DNA of 64,000 nt from Streptomyces sp. A1277 (GTDB lineage Bacteria > Actinomycetota > Actinomycetes > Streptomycetales > Streptomycetaceae), in assembly GCF_004795015.1 (NCBI RefSeq), contig NZ_SSBI01000029.1, forward strand, positions 31,449 to 95,448. Reading direction: 5' to 3'. Below are positions 43,502-51,736 of this stretch, piece by piece (the stretch's first letter is position 1; each line of letters opens with the position of its first letter). The notes beneath the pieces are model-generated. The model made no database searches, was not told the DNA's origin, and was given only the letters and a program-made list of their open reading frames with translations. The position numbers and the translations under genes are program-made.

Positions 43502-45100
43502 ATGGTGACGCGACAGGACGAGCTCAACGCGTACACATTTGCGAAGAGGCGTGCCGTGGCGGCGTTCCTCCAGCCCTCTTCCGCCGGCTCCGACGAGGGC
43601 GCTCCACGCCCGTTACGCGCCGTCGTGCCGGGCCTCGTCGCCGGGGCCCTGCTCCTCGCGGGGTCCGGCGCCTACGGCATGTTCCGCCCGGTCGCACCAC
43701 AGGGCTGGGACAGCCCCGGCGCCAAGGTGATCGTCGGCAAGACGTCGACCACCCGCTACGTGGTGCTCACCACGGGCAGGGGCCCGCATCGCCGTACCCG
43801 GCTGCACCCCGTCCTGAACCTCGCGTCCGCCCGGCTGCTGCTCGATCCGGACGACTACGGCGTCGTGCAGGTCGCCGACGACGTCCTCGACGCGGGCGGG
43901 CCCACGCGCGGACCGGTCCTCGGCATCCCGTACGCCCCCGACCGCCTTCCCGGACAGGAGGACGCGGGCACCCCCAAGCGCTGGGCGGTGTGCGAGCGGC
44001 CGGGCGGCGACGGGGCCGGCGTGCAGAAGGCCGCCTTCGTCCTCGCCGCCCGCGACCACGGGCTGACCGAGGGCGCGAACCGGCTGAGCGGCGGCGAGAC
44101 GCTCTACGTCCGCGACCCGCGCGGCACCCGGTACCTGGTGGACGCCCGGGGCACCAAGTACCGCCTCGACGAGAGGCCCGCCGACCTCGGCCACCTCACC
44201 GATGCCCTGGTCGGCGGCGCCCGGCCGCAGGACGTCACCGGCGACTGGCTCGCCACCCTGCACGACGGCGCCCCGGTCGCCTTCCCGGTGATCCCCGGCG
44301 GGATCGGCGCGCCCGCGCACATCGAGGGACACCTGTCCGCACGCGAGAACCGGATCGGCGCGGTGCTGCGGACCCGGACCGGCGAAGGTACGGCGTACTA
44401 CGTCGTGCTCGGCGGAAGGGTCCAGCACATCTCGGAGTTCACCGCCTGGCTGCTGATCAACTCCCCGCAGACCGCCGCCCTCGGCCAGGCGGGCGAGGCG
44501 TACCCCGCCGGCCTCCAGGACTTCGTACCCGATCCCGTGCCCTTCGCGGGCCAGCCCGTCCACTGGCCCGCCCGCAGGGCCGCCCGGGCCGACACCGCGC
44601 GCCGCAACACCGTCTGCGCCGTGCTCCGCGGGGCGGACGGCCGGGGCCGCACCACGCTGAGCACCTGGGCGGGCACCACATACCCGGTACCCATCGGCGC
44701 GGGCGGAACGAGCACGTACGTCACCCCCGGCAGCGGGCTCCTCTACACCCAGGTGCGGGGCCGGCAGACACAGCCCGACGGATCACTCTTCCTGGTGACG
44801 GACACCGGACTGCGGTACGCGGTTCAGGGGAACGGCGACAGCGATGCCGGGCACTCCGCGATCGGCGCCACCGGCGGCCCGGAAGACACTCCGACCGGTG
44901 GCGTGTTCGGCGGTGAAGGCGATCCAGGAGTCCCGGAGGGCTCAGACGGTTCAGCCGCCCGTCCCCGCGTCAACCAGGCGCAGATCCGGCTCGGCTACGG
45001 GAAGGTGACGCCCGCCCTCGTACCGGCGGCGTGGTCGGAGTTCCTGCCGCGCGGACCACGACTCGACACCAACAGCGCCCGCCGCCCGCAGGGTTCCTGA
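43502..45100 (+). CDS. eccB: type VII secretion protein EccB
   Basis: A 532-residue protein. The short cytosolic N-terminus carries the EccB family signature RQDELNAYTFAKRRAVAAFL. One membrane helix (VVPGLVAGALLLAGSGAYGMF) follows, then a large extracellular domain with repeats such as LYVRDPRGTRYLVDARGTKY and the C-terminal VNQAQIRLGYGKVTPALVP. EccB is a core part of the ESX membrane complex, extending into the cell wall space. The ATG at 43502 is chosen because the signature starts there. The mycosin gene follows after 22 bases. Confidence 0.93.
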   Translation: MVTRQDELNAYTFAKRRAVAAFLQPSSAGSDEGAPRPLRAVVPGLVAGALLLAGSGAYGMFRPVAPQGWDSPGAKVIVGKTSTTRYVVLTTGRGPHRRTRLHPVLNLASARLLLDPDDYGVVQVADDVLDAGGPTRGPVLGIPYAPDRLPGQEDAGTPKRWAVCERPGGDGAGVQKAAFVLAARDHGLTEGANRLSGGETLYVRDPRGTRYLVDARGTKYRLDERPADLGHLTDALVGGARPQDVTGDWLATLHDGAPVAFPVIPGGIGAPAHIEGHLSARENRIGAVLRTRTGEGTAYYVVLGGRVQHISEFTAWLLINSPQTAALGQAGEAYPAGLQDFVPDPVPFAGQPVHWPARRAARADTARRNTVCAVLRGADGRGRTTLSTWAGTTYPVPIGAGGTSTYVTPGSGLLYTQVRGRQTQPDGSLFLVTDTGLRYAVQGNGDSDAGHSAIGATGGPEDTPTGGVFGGEGDPGVPEGSDGSAARPRVNQAQIRLGYGKVTPALVPAAWSEFLPRGPRLDTNSARRPQGS

Positions 45101-45122
45101 CGGCCGGAAGGGGAACGGAAGG

Positions 45123-46400
45123 ATGGCGTACCGGATGAGCGTGCGACTGGGGGCGGGCCTCGCCGCGCTGGCGGCCCTTGCCGCGCCCCAGCCCGCGCGA
45201 GCGGCCACCGGACCGGTCGGCGGTGCGTGCGCCTTCCCGGCGGAACGGCAGTTCGAGGGCCGCCCCTGGTCGCTGCAGCGCGTGCTCCTGGACGAGCTGT
45301 GGCACGACACCCGGGGCAAGGGCGTCCGGGTCGCCGTCATCGACACCGGGGTGGACGACACCCACCCCCAGCTCATCACCGCGGTCGACGCGTCGGCGGG
45401 CGCCGACACGCTGGGGCGGGGAGGCGACGGCACCGCCGACACGGTCGGCCACGGCACCGAGGTCGCCGGCATCATCGCCGCCCGCCCCCGTGCCGGCACC
45501 GGCTTCGTGGGGCTCGCGCCCGAGGCGACCGTCGTCCCGGTCCGCCAGAACGACGCGCACGACAACGGCACGGACGCCTCGATGGCCGCGGCGATCCTCC
45601 ACGCCGTCGCGCAGCACGTCCAGGTCATCAACATCTCGCAGGAGACAGTGAGGCCGCAGACCGCCGGCTCGGTCCTCGGGAGGGCGGTGGCCGAGGCCGT
45701 CGGCAGGGGCATCGTGGTCGTCGCGTCCGCGGGCAACAACGGCGCGGACGGCACCCGTACGCCCACCTACCCCGCCGCCTTCGACGGCGTCCTCGCCGTC
45801 GCCGCGTCAGACCGCAACAACGAACGCGCACCCTTCTCCCGGCCCGGGCACTTCGTCGACGTCGCCGCCCCCGGCGTCGACATCGTCTCCACGGTCCCCG
45901 GTCACGGCCACTGCGCGCGGAGCGGCACCAGCTTCTCCGCCCCGTACGTCAGCGGGGTCGCCGCGCTCCTGCGCGCCAAGTACCCGCGCTGGACGGCGGC
46001 GCAGGTCGTCGCCCGTATCGAACAGACCGCGGAACGCTCCGTCAACGGCCGTGACGACTTCGTCGGATGGGGTGTAGTCGACCCGGTCCGCGCACTGTCC
46101 GGCGACGACGCCCCGCAGGACGCCCCGCACCCCGACGCGCCGCCCGCAGGGGCCGAGGAACCCGACCCCGCGCCCCTCTCGACGGGGGAGACCCCGCAAC
46201 GGCGCGACCGCCGCTACGCCGTCTGTGCCATGGCCCTCGCGGCCCTCCTGACCGGCGCGGTGGCGGGCGCGGCGGCCGTCGCCCGCGACCTGAGCCGGCG
46301 CCGCGCGACACGTGCCCGGCGGCCCTGCCCGCCCCGCCCCGCGGACCCGGGGCGGGGCCGCCGGACGGGCGGGGACGGAAGGGCGCACTGGCTAGCCTGA
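45123..46400 (+). CDS. mycP: mycosin, type VII secretion-associated subtilisin-like serine protease
   Basis: A 425-residue S8 protease. A Sec signal (LGAGLAALAALAAPQPARA) is followed by the mature N-terminal extension. The catalytic triad is complete: Asp in VAVIDTGVDDTHP, His in GHGTEVAGI and Ser in GTSFSAPYVSG; the oxyanion Asn is in SAGNNGADG. A C-terminal helix (CAMALAALLTGAVAGAAAV) and basic tail anchor it outside the membrane. Mycosins stabilise the ESX complex and cut some substrates. It sits between eccB and the WXG100 genes in one transcription direction. GGAAGG lies directly before the ATG. Confidence 0.93.
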   Translation: MAYRMSVRLGAGLAALAALAAPQPARAATGPVGGACAFPAERQFEGRPWSLQRVLLDELWHDTRGKGVRVAVIDTGVDDTHPQLITAVDASAGADTLGRGGDGTADTVGHGTEVAGIIAARPRAGTGFVGLAPEATVVPVRQNDAHDNGTDASMAAAILHAVAQHVQVINISQETVRPQTAGSVLGRAVAEAVGRGIVVVASAGNNGADGTRTPTYPAAFDGVLAVAASDRNNERAPFSRPGHFVDVAAPGVDIVSTVPGHGHCARSGTSFSAPYVSGVAALLRAKYPRWTAAQVVARIEQTAERSVNGRDDFVGWGVVDPVRALSGDDAPQDAPHPDAPPAGAEEPDPAPLSTGETPQRRDRRYAVCAMALAALLTGAVAGAAAVARDLSRRRATRARRPCPPRPADPGRGRRTGGDGRAHWLA

Positions 46401-46434
46401 TCCGGCTGACCGGCCCCAGAGAGAGGACCCTCGT

Positions 46435-46785
46435 ATGACCAGCCCCGCGGGTGGATTCGCGCTTGCCGACGATCCGGTCGTCCAGGCCAGGAACAAGATC
46501 GTCCACACCGCCGAGGCGGTGTCCCGGCAGTCCCGGGAACTGGCGGACATCCTCGCGACGGTCGGAGCCGGCTGGACCGGTGCGGGCGCCTCCGGATTCA
46601 CCTCCGCCCAGCTCGTCGTCAACGAGGACCACGACGAGATCCGGCGCCTCCTCGGCGTACTGCTGCACGCCGTGGACGGCACCAGGAACCTCAGCAACGC
46701 CAACGACGAAGAGGTCCGCGCCGCCTTCCGCGCGGTGCGGGAGCCGGCCGCCACGGGCAGCGCCTCCGCCCTGAACGGCGTCTGA
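46435..46785 (+). CDS. WXG100 family secreted protein (Esx), first of pair
   Basis: A 116-residue helical-hairpin protein. The turn motif is GWTGAGA (Trp47, Gly49), between helices ARNKIVHTAEAVSRQSRELA and the C-terminal one. No YxxxD/E export signal is visible at its C-terminus. As in ESAT-6/CFP-10 pairs it should form a heterodimer with the next gene product and travel through the ESX pore. GAGAGAGGA precedes the ATG at 46435, 34 bases after the mycosin stop. Confidence 0.87.
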   Translation: MTSPAGGFALADDPVVQARNKIVHTAEAVSRQSRELADILATVGAGWTGAGASGFTSAQLVVNEDHDEIRRLLGVLLHAVDGTRNLSNANDEEVRAAFRAVREPAATGSASALNGV

Positions 46786-46854
46786 AACGCCCGCCGTTCC
46801 CCCGGACAAGGGAAGCGAAACCGTTCCCCCCGACACCATCAGAGGAGGCCCCCG

Positions 46855-47160
46855 ATGGGGCACGACCCGCACACCAAGGTCAGGTACGAGAGCGTCCAGG
46901 AGGTGGCGAACCGCATCCGCGCGGTGTCACGGAACATCTGCCAGGACCTGGAGGAGATGGACGGCGCGCTCAAGGTCGTCACCGACACCTGGGAGGGCCG
47001 AGCCCACACCGAATACGTGACGCTCCAGCACAAGTACCGGGACAAGGCCGACCACATGAAGAGCCGGCTGGAAGAGGTCGCCCGGATCATCGAGACCGGC
47101 AAGGACCACTACCGGGCCACGGACCTCAGAGCCTCGCGCCTGTTCACCGAGGCGTACTGA
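46855..47160 (+). CDS. WXG100 family secreted protein (Esx), second of pair, with export signal
   Basis: A 101-residue helical-hairpin protein. The turn is TWEGRAH (Trp46, Gly48). The C-terminal region holds YRATD (residues 86–90), which fits the YxxxD/E type VII export signal that EccC recognises. It is probably the CFP-10-like partner of the preceding protein. AGAGGAGG, a near-perfect ribosome site, lies just before the ATG. A long hairpin ends the transcript. Confidence 0.88.
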   Translation: MGHDPHTKVRYESVQEVANRIRAVSRNICQDLEEMDGALKVVTDTWEGRAHTEYVTLQHKYRDKADHMKSRLEEVARIIETGKDHYRATDLRASRLFTEAY

Positions 47161-47175
47161 ACAACAGCTGCCGGG

Positions 47176-47227
47176 CGGGTGCGCCGGAGGGGCACGTTCA
47201 CCCGAACGTGCCCCTCCGGCGTACCCG
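47176..47227. terminator. long bidirectional terminator after the WXG100 pair
   Basis: Arms 47176–47199 and 47204–47227 pair over 24 positions, one of them a G·T, around a four-base loop. It lies between the converging ends of the second WXG100 gene and the DUF397 gene. Confidence 0.88.
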
Positions 47228-47234
47228 GGCGTGA

Positions 47235-47468
47235 CTACTTCAGGTCGAACTCGCCGTCCCTGGCGCCCAGGACGAACGCACGCCACTCGGCCTCCGTGTA
47301 CCGGAGCACGGTGTCCGGGTCCAGCGAGGACCGCATGGCCACCGCCCCGCCGGGAAGATGCGCGATCTCGACGCGCTCCTCGTCCTGCTCGGTGCCCGGC
47401 GCACTCAGCCACTCCACCCCCGAGATGTCGAGTGCGTACAGCTCGTCCTTCTCCGCCTGCGTGCCCAT
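47235..47468 (-). CDS. DUF397 domain protein, orphan
   Basis: A 77-residue acidic protein made up of one DUF397 domain: ISGVEWLSAP near the start, VEIAHLPGGAVAMRSS and the closing YTEAEWRAFVLGARDGEF. In Streptomyces such genes usually sit beside a helix-turn-helix regulator (XRE with DUF5753), and some pairs act in development or as toxin–antitoxin-like units. No such partner is present here. The ATG at 47468 follows AAAGGAA. It lies between the WXG100 genes and eccC. Confidence 0.85.
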   Translation of the reverse strand: MGTQAEKDELYALDISGVEWLSAPGTEQDEERVEIAHLPGGAVAMRSSLDPDTVLRYTEAEWRAFVLGARDGEFDLK

Positions 47469-47590
47469 CGTGAGGGTTCCTTTCCGTGCATGCCTCTGCA
47501 CGGCACCGTACAGGCACGAAGGCGCCGGGGGGCCCGGTCCGCCGATCCGCCCGCGCCCGCCCGTGAACCGTCCACCGGGGCGCCCGGCGG

Positions 47591-50500
47591 TCACCGGTCC
47601 CGCTCCGGCAGCCAGCCGGTCTGGACGAGCCGGCCGCCGCCGCGCCGGGTGGCGAAGTACCCGCGCCCCGGCGGCATGGGACGCCCGCGCACCGCGCCGA
47701 TGAGATCGCCCTCCGCCGGGTCGCCCGACAGCACCACCCCCTGGGCGCCCAACTCCTTGACGCGCTGCATGAACGGCTCGTACATCGCCCGCGAGGCCCC
47801 CGCGGAGCTGCGTGCGACGACGAACCTCACCCCCGCGTCACGGGCGAACGGCAGGCAGTCCGCCAGCGGGGCCAGCGGGCTGCCCGTACCCGTCGCGACC
47901 AGGTCGTAGTCGTCGATGACGACGAAGATCCGCGGCCCCGTCCACCAACTGCGCTCCCGCAACTGCCGCGGCGTGACGTCCGCGGGCGGACGGCGGCGCG
48001 CGAACACCCCGGCCAGCGCCTCCATATGGGTCCGCAGCGCGTCCGGAGTCGGCGCGTACTCCAGCAGATGGCCCTCCGGCAGCGCGCCCAGCAGCCCCCG
48101 CCTGTAGTCCCCGACGACGAGCTTCGCCTCATCGGGGCAGTGGCGGCGCGCGATCTGCCGGACGAGCAGGCGCAGCAGAGCCGTCTTCCCCGACTCGCCC
48201 TCGCCGAACACCAGGAAGAACGGATCGGTGTCGAAATCGGCGAACACCGGTTCCAGATCCGTCTCGGCGATCCCGATCGCGACGCCCCGCCGGGGGAACT
48301 CGTCCCCCTTCGGCAGCTGATCGGCGGGCAGTACGGCCGGCAGCAGCCGCACGGCGGGCGCGCCCGGACCCGGCCAGTGGGCCCGCACCCGCTCGACCAG
48401 CGCGGCCGTGCCGTCACCCGGGCCGCCCGCACCGTCCGCCGGGCCCGCGCACGGCAGCGCGCCCATGAAGTGCAGCCCCTGGGGCACCTGGCCCCGGCCC
48501 GGCACCCCGGCGGGCACCTGGGCGGCGGCCTTCCGGTCGAACTCCGAGTCCGACACGTCACCGAGCCGCAGTTCGAGCCGCCCGAGGAGCTGGTCCTTCA
48601 GCGCGGCCCGCACCTCCAGGTAGCGGGCGGCCGTGAGGACCACGTGCACCCCGTAGCCCAGCCCGCGCGCGGCGATGTCGGTGACGACCGGTTCCAGCTC
48701 GTCGTACTCGGTACGGAAGCCGCCCCAGCCGTCGATGACCAGGAAGACGTCCCCCCAGGGCTCGCCCGGCCGTTCCCCCTCGGCGCGTTCGCGCCGGTAC
48801 GCGGCCATGGAGCCGGTGCCCCGGGCACGGAACAGCTCCTCGCGGCCCCGCAGCACCCCCGCCACCTCGGCGACCGTGCGCCGCACCCGCTCGGGGTCCA
48901 GCCGGGAGGCGACCTGGCCCACGTGCGGCAGCCCCGTGAGCGACGCCAGCGCGCCACCGCCGAAGTCGAGCCCGTAGAACTGGACCTCGCGCGGTGTGTG
49001 GGTGAGCGCGAACGACATGATCAGCGTGCGCAGCACCGTCGACTTGCCGGACCGCGGCCCGCCGACCACCAGCAGGTGCCCCGTCGCACCGGAGAAGTCC
49101 TGGTACAGCACCTCGCGCCGCTGCTCGAACGGCTTGTCGACCAGCCCGAGCGGGACGGTCAGGCCGCCGGGCCCGCCGTCCACCGCGGCGGTGAATCCGC
49201 GCTCCGGGTCCGTCGCGAGATCCGGGAGCAGCTGGTCCAGCGCCGGGGCCCGGTCGAGCGGCGGCAGCCACACCTGATGGGCGGGCACCCCCTGTCCCTC
49301 CAGGCGCCGCACCACCACATCGAGCACGGTGTCGGCGAGGGCGTCCGCCCCGGCGGCCGGGGGAGCGACCGCGGCGGCCGGCGCGTCCGCCTCCGGCACC
49401 GGCAGCGCGTCGAACAGAGCCGCCACCGGCCCGGCCGCGCCCGGCCCTTCAGCGCCGGCCGAGCCGCCCGGCCGGTAAGGACCCGAGACGTACGCCGCCT
49501 TGAACCGCGTCATCTCCCGCGTCCCCGCCTTCAGGAACCCCGAACCGGGCACCGGCGGCAGCTCGTACGCGTCCGCCACGCCCAGCGCAGCCCGCGACTC
49601 CTCCGCCGAGAACGTCCGCAGCCCGATCCGGTACGAGAGATACGTCTCAAGGCCGCGCAGCCTGCCCTCCTCCAGCCGCTGCGAGGCCAGCAGCAGATGG
49701 ACGCCCAGCGACCGGCCGATGCGGCCGATCCGGATGAACACGTCGATGAAGTCGGGTCTGGCGGTGAGCAGTTCGGAGAACTCGTCGATGACCAGCACCA
49801 GCGTGGCCAGCGCTTCGAGCGGCGCGCCCGCCGCCCGCGCCCTCTCGTAGTCGTGCACACCGGCGAAGTTGCCCGCCGCCCGCAGCAGCTCCTGGCGGCG
49901 CTGCAACTCGCCGCGCAGCGCGTCGCCCATCCGGTCGACCAGCGCGAGGTCGTCGGCCAGATTGGTGATGACGGCCGCCACATGCGGCATCCCCGCCATC
50001 CCGGCGAACGTGGCACCGCCCTTGAAGTCCGCGAGCACGAAGTTCAGCGTCTCGGAGGGATGGGTGACCGCCAGCCCGAGGACCAGCGTCCGCAGCAGCT
50101 CCGACTTCCCCGAACCGGTCGCCCCCACACACAGGCCGTGCGGCCCCATCCCGTCGAGCGCCGACTCCTTCAGGTCCAGCACCACCGGGCCGCCGTCCTC
50201 ACCCACCCCGATGGGCACTCGCAGCCGCTCCGCCACCGGGCGCGGCCGCCAGGTCCGCTCCACATCGACCGCGCCCGCGTCGCCCAGATCCAGCAGATCG
50301 GTGAAGTCCAGCTCGGCCAGCAGCGGTTCGTCACCCTCACGCCCGCCGGGCCGCAGCGGGGCCAGCCGCCGGGCCAACGCCTCCGCCGCCGGCAGCGAGA
50401 GCCCGTCCGGAGCCCCCTCGTACGCCTCGTCCGGCCCCCTCTCCACCCGCAGCCGACCGGACCGCACCACCACCGACAGACCGCCGCGCGCCCCCTCCCG

Positions 50501-51538
50501 CTCACCCGGCGCCACCTCGACCACCGTCACCCCCTGCGTCCCGCCCGCCGCCGCGAGCACCGAACCCGCCGACGCCCGGACCCCGTCCAGGACCACCACC
50601 ACATGCGGCCGGTCCGGCAACGGCGCACCCTCCGTACCGAAGCGCGGCCGCCCCTCCAGCAGGCCGCTCAGGAAGGGCTCCAGGCCCGCCGCGTCGTACG
50701 CGAACAGCCGCCTCGTACCGGCACCGTCCACCTCGCCCGGCACCTGCACGTGCGGCAGCCACTTCACCCACTCCCAGCACCCCACCGCACCCCGCGCCGC
50801 CACGACCGCCACCACCAGGTCCCGCGGCGAGTGCAGCGTCACCAACTGGGCCAGCAACGCCCGCGCCACCGAACGGGCCGGCCCCTCCTGACCCCCCACC
50901 CGCACCCGGTACGCCTCCCGCAGCGAGACGCACAACGGCAGCCCCTCCAGCCGGCCGTGCACCCCAACGAACCGCCGCACCGCCGCCGCGCACACCGGCT
51001 CCGGCTCACCCGCCGCACTCTCCGGCACCGACAACGGCGTCGAAAGCCCCTGCTCACCGAGCCCGACCCGCACCAGAGCGAAGTCCGCGTCACCCGCCCG
51101 CCGCTCCCACACCCGCCGGCCGTCCGCGACCACCGACCACAACTGGTCCGGGGCGGGATGCACATGGAGCAGAGCGTCACGCTGCGCCCGCGCGGTCCGC
51201 CGCACCTCGCGCCGGGTCCGCGCCAGATACGCGAGATAGTCGCGCCGGACGTCCGCCGTCCGCCCCTGCGTCCCCCGCCGGTGACGGACCACCTGGGCCC
51301 CCACCATCGCCACCGTGGACACCAGCATCAGCACACCCATGACCCGCATGAACGGCGGCGCCTGCGGCGAGAAGAAGAACACCACCGACGAACCCATGCC
51401 CAGCACCGGGAGGAGCTGCATCAGCACCCCCTCCCGCTGCCCGCGCGGCAGCACCGGGGGCGGCTCCAACAACACTTCCTTCGAGGGAACTTCCGGCGGC
51501 ACGTCCCGTGGCGGACGCTTCACGACGATCTGGCTCAC
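47591..51538 (-). CDS. eccC: type VII secretion ATPase EccC (FtsK/SpoIIIE type, three ATPase domains)
   Basis: A 1315-residue motor of the ESX system, with EccCa and EccCb fused in one chain. The N-terminus (IVVKRPPRDVPPEVPSKEVL) precedes two membrane helices (LLPVLGMGSSVVFFF and VMGVLMLVSTVAMVGAQVV). ATPase domain 1 has GATGSGKSE near residue 472 and an intact Walker B, LVIDEFSELL. Domain 2 has GGPRSGKST near 825 but LVIDGWGGF; domain 3 has GEGESGKTA near 1110 but VVIDDYDLV. So only the first keeps Asp-Glu. The GTG at 51538 matches the family N-terminus. It is divergent from eccD. Confidence 0.95.
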   Translation of the reverse strand: MSQIVVKRPPRDVPPEVPSKEVLLEPPPVLPRGQREGVLMQLLPVLGMGSSVVFFFSPQAPPFMRVMGVLMLVSTVAMVGAQVVRHRRGTQGRTADVRRDYLAYLARTRREVRRTARAQRDALLHVHPAPDQLWSVVADGRRVWERRAGDADFALVRVGLGEQGLSTPLSVPESAAGEPEPVCAAAVRRFVGVHGRLEGLPLCVSLREAYRVRVGGQEGPARSVARALLAQLVTLHSPRDLVVAVVAARGAVGCWEWVKWLPHVQVPGEVDGAGTRRLFAYDAAGLEPFLSGLLEGRPRFGTEGAPLPDRPHVVVVLDGVRASAGSVLAAAGGTQGVTVVEVAPGEREGARGGLSVVVRSGRLRVERGPDEAYEGAPDGLSLPAAEALARRLAPLRPGGREGDEPLLAELDFTDLLDLGDAGAVDVERTWRPRPVAERLRVPIGVGEDGGPVVLDLKESALDGMGPHGLCVGATGSGKSELLRTLVLGLAVTHPSETLNFVLADFKGGATFAGMAGMPHVAAVITNLADDLALVDRMGDALRGELQRRQELLRAAGNFAGVHDYERARAAGAPLEALATLVLVIDEFSELLTARPDFIDVFIRIGRIGRSLGVHLLLASQRLEEGRLRGLETYLSYRIGLRTFSAEESRAALGVADAYELPPVPGSGFLKAGTREMTRFKAAYVSGPYRPGGSAGAEGPGAAGPVAALFDALPVPEADAPAAAVAPPAAGADALADTVLDVVVRRLEGQGVPAHQVWLPPLDRAPALDQLLPDLATDPERGFTAAVDGGPGGLTVPLGLVDKPFEQRREVLYQDFSGATGHLLVVGGPRSGKSTVLRTLIMSFALTHTPREVQFYGLDFGGGALASLTGLPHVGQVASRLDPERVRRTVAEVAGVLRGREELFRARGTGSMAAYRRERAEGERPGEPWGDVFLVIDGWGGFRTEYDELEPVVTDIAARGLGYGVHVVLTAARYLEVRAALKDQLLGRLELRLGDVSDSEFDRKAAAQVPAGVPGRGQVPQGLHFMGALPCAGPADGAGGPGDGTAALVERVRAHWPGPGAPAVRLLPAVLPADQLPKGDEFPRRGVAIGIAETDLEPVFADFDTDPFFLVFGEGESGKTALLRLLVRQIARRHCPDEAKLVVGDYRRGLLGALPEGHLLEYAPTPDALRTHMEALAGVFARRRPPADVTPRQLRERSWWTGPRIFVVIDDYDLVATGTGSPLAPLADCLPFARDAGVRFVVARSSAGASRAMYEPFMQRVKELGAQGVVLSGDPAEGDLIGAVRGRPMPPGRGYFATRRGGGRLVQTGWLPERDR

Positions 51539-51736
51539 CGGTGCATCAATCCTTCGGTGCGGACGGGCGGAAGGCGGGCGCGGCCGCACCGGACACCGGT
51601 GCCTCACCTGCCGGCGACCGGCCTTCGAGGGTCCGTGATCCTATGCGCTGTCACCCTTCGCCCCTTTCCGCCCGATAGGGTGGCCCGCCCATCGTGCGGA
51701 CACCGCCGACCAGCGACGAACAGGGGCCCCCGACAC
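51539..51736. promoter_or_regulatory. divergent intergenic region between eccC and eccD
   Basis: A 198-base gap that must hold promoters for both genes. I saw no clear consensus boxes. GAAGGA on the minus strand near 51552 is the likely eccC ribosome site. Confidence 0.35.

Noticed and set aside
48026..51736. Open frame of over 1200 codons upstream of and in frame with eccD
   Set aside because: It is antisense to eccC, and its product is Arg/Pro/His-rich with no domain. EccD starts at 51737.
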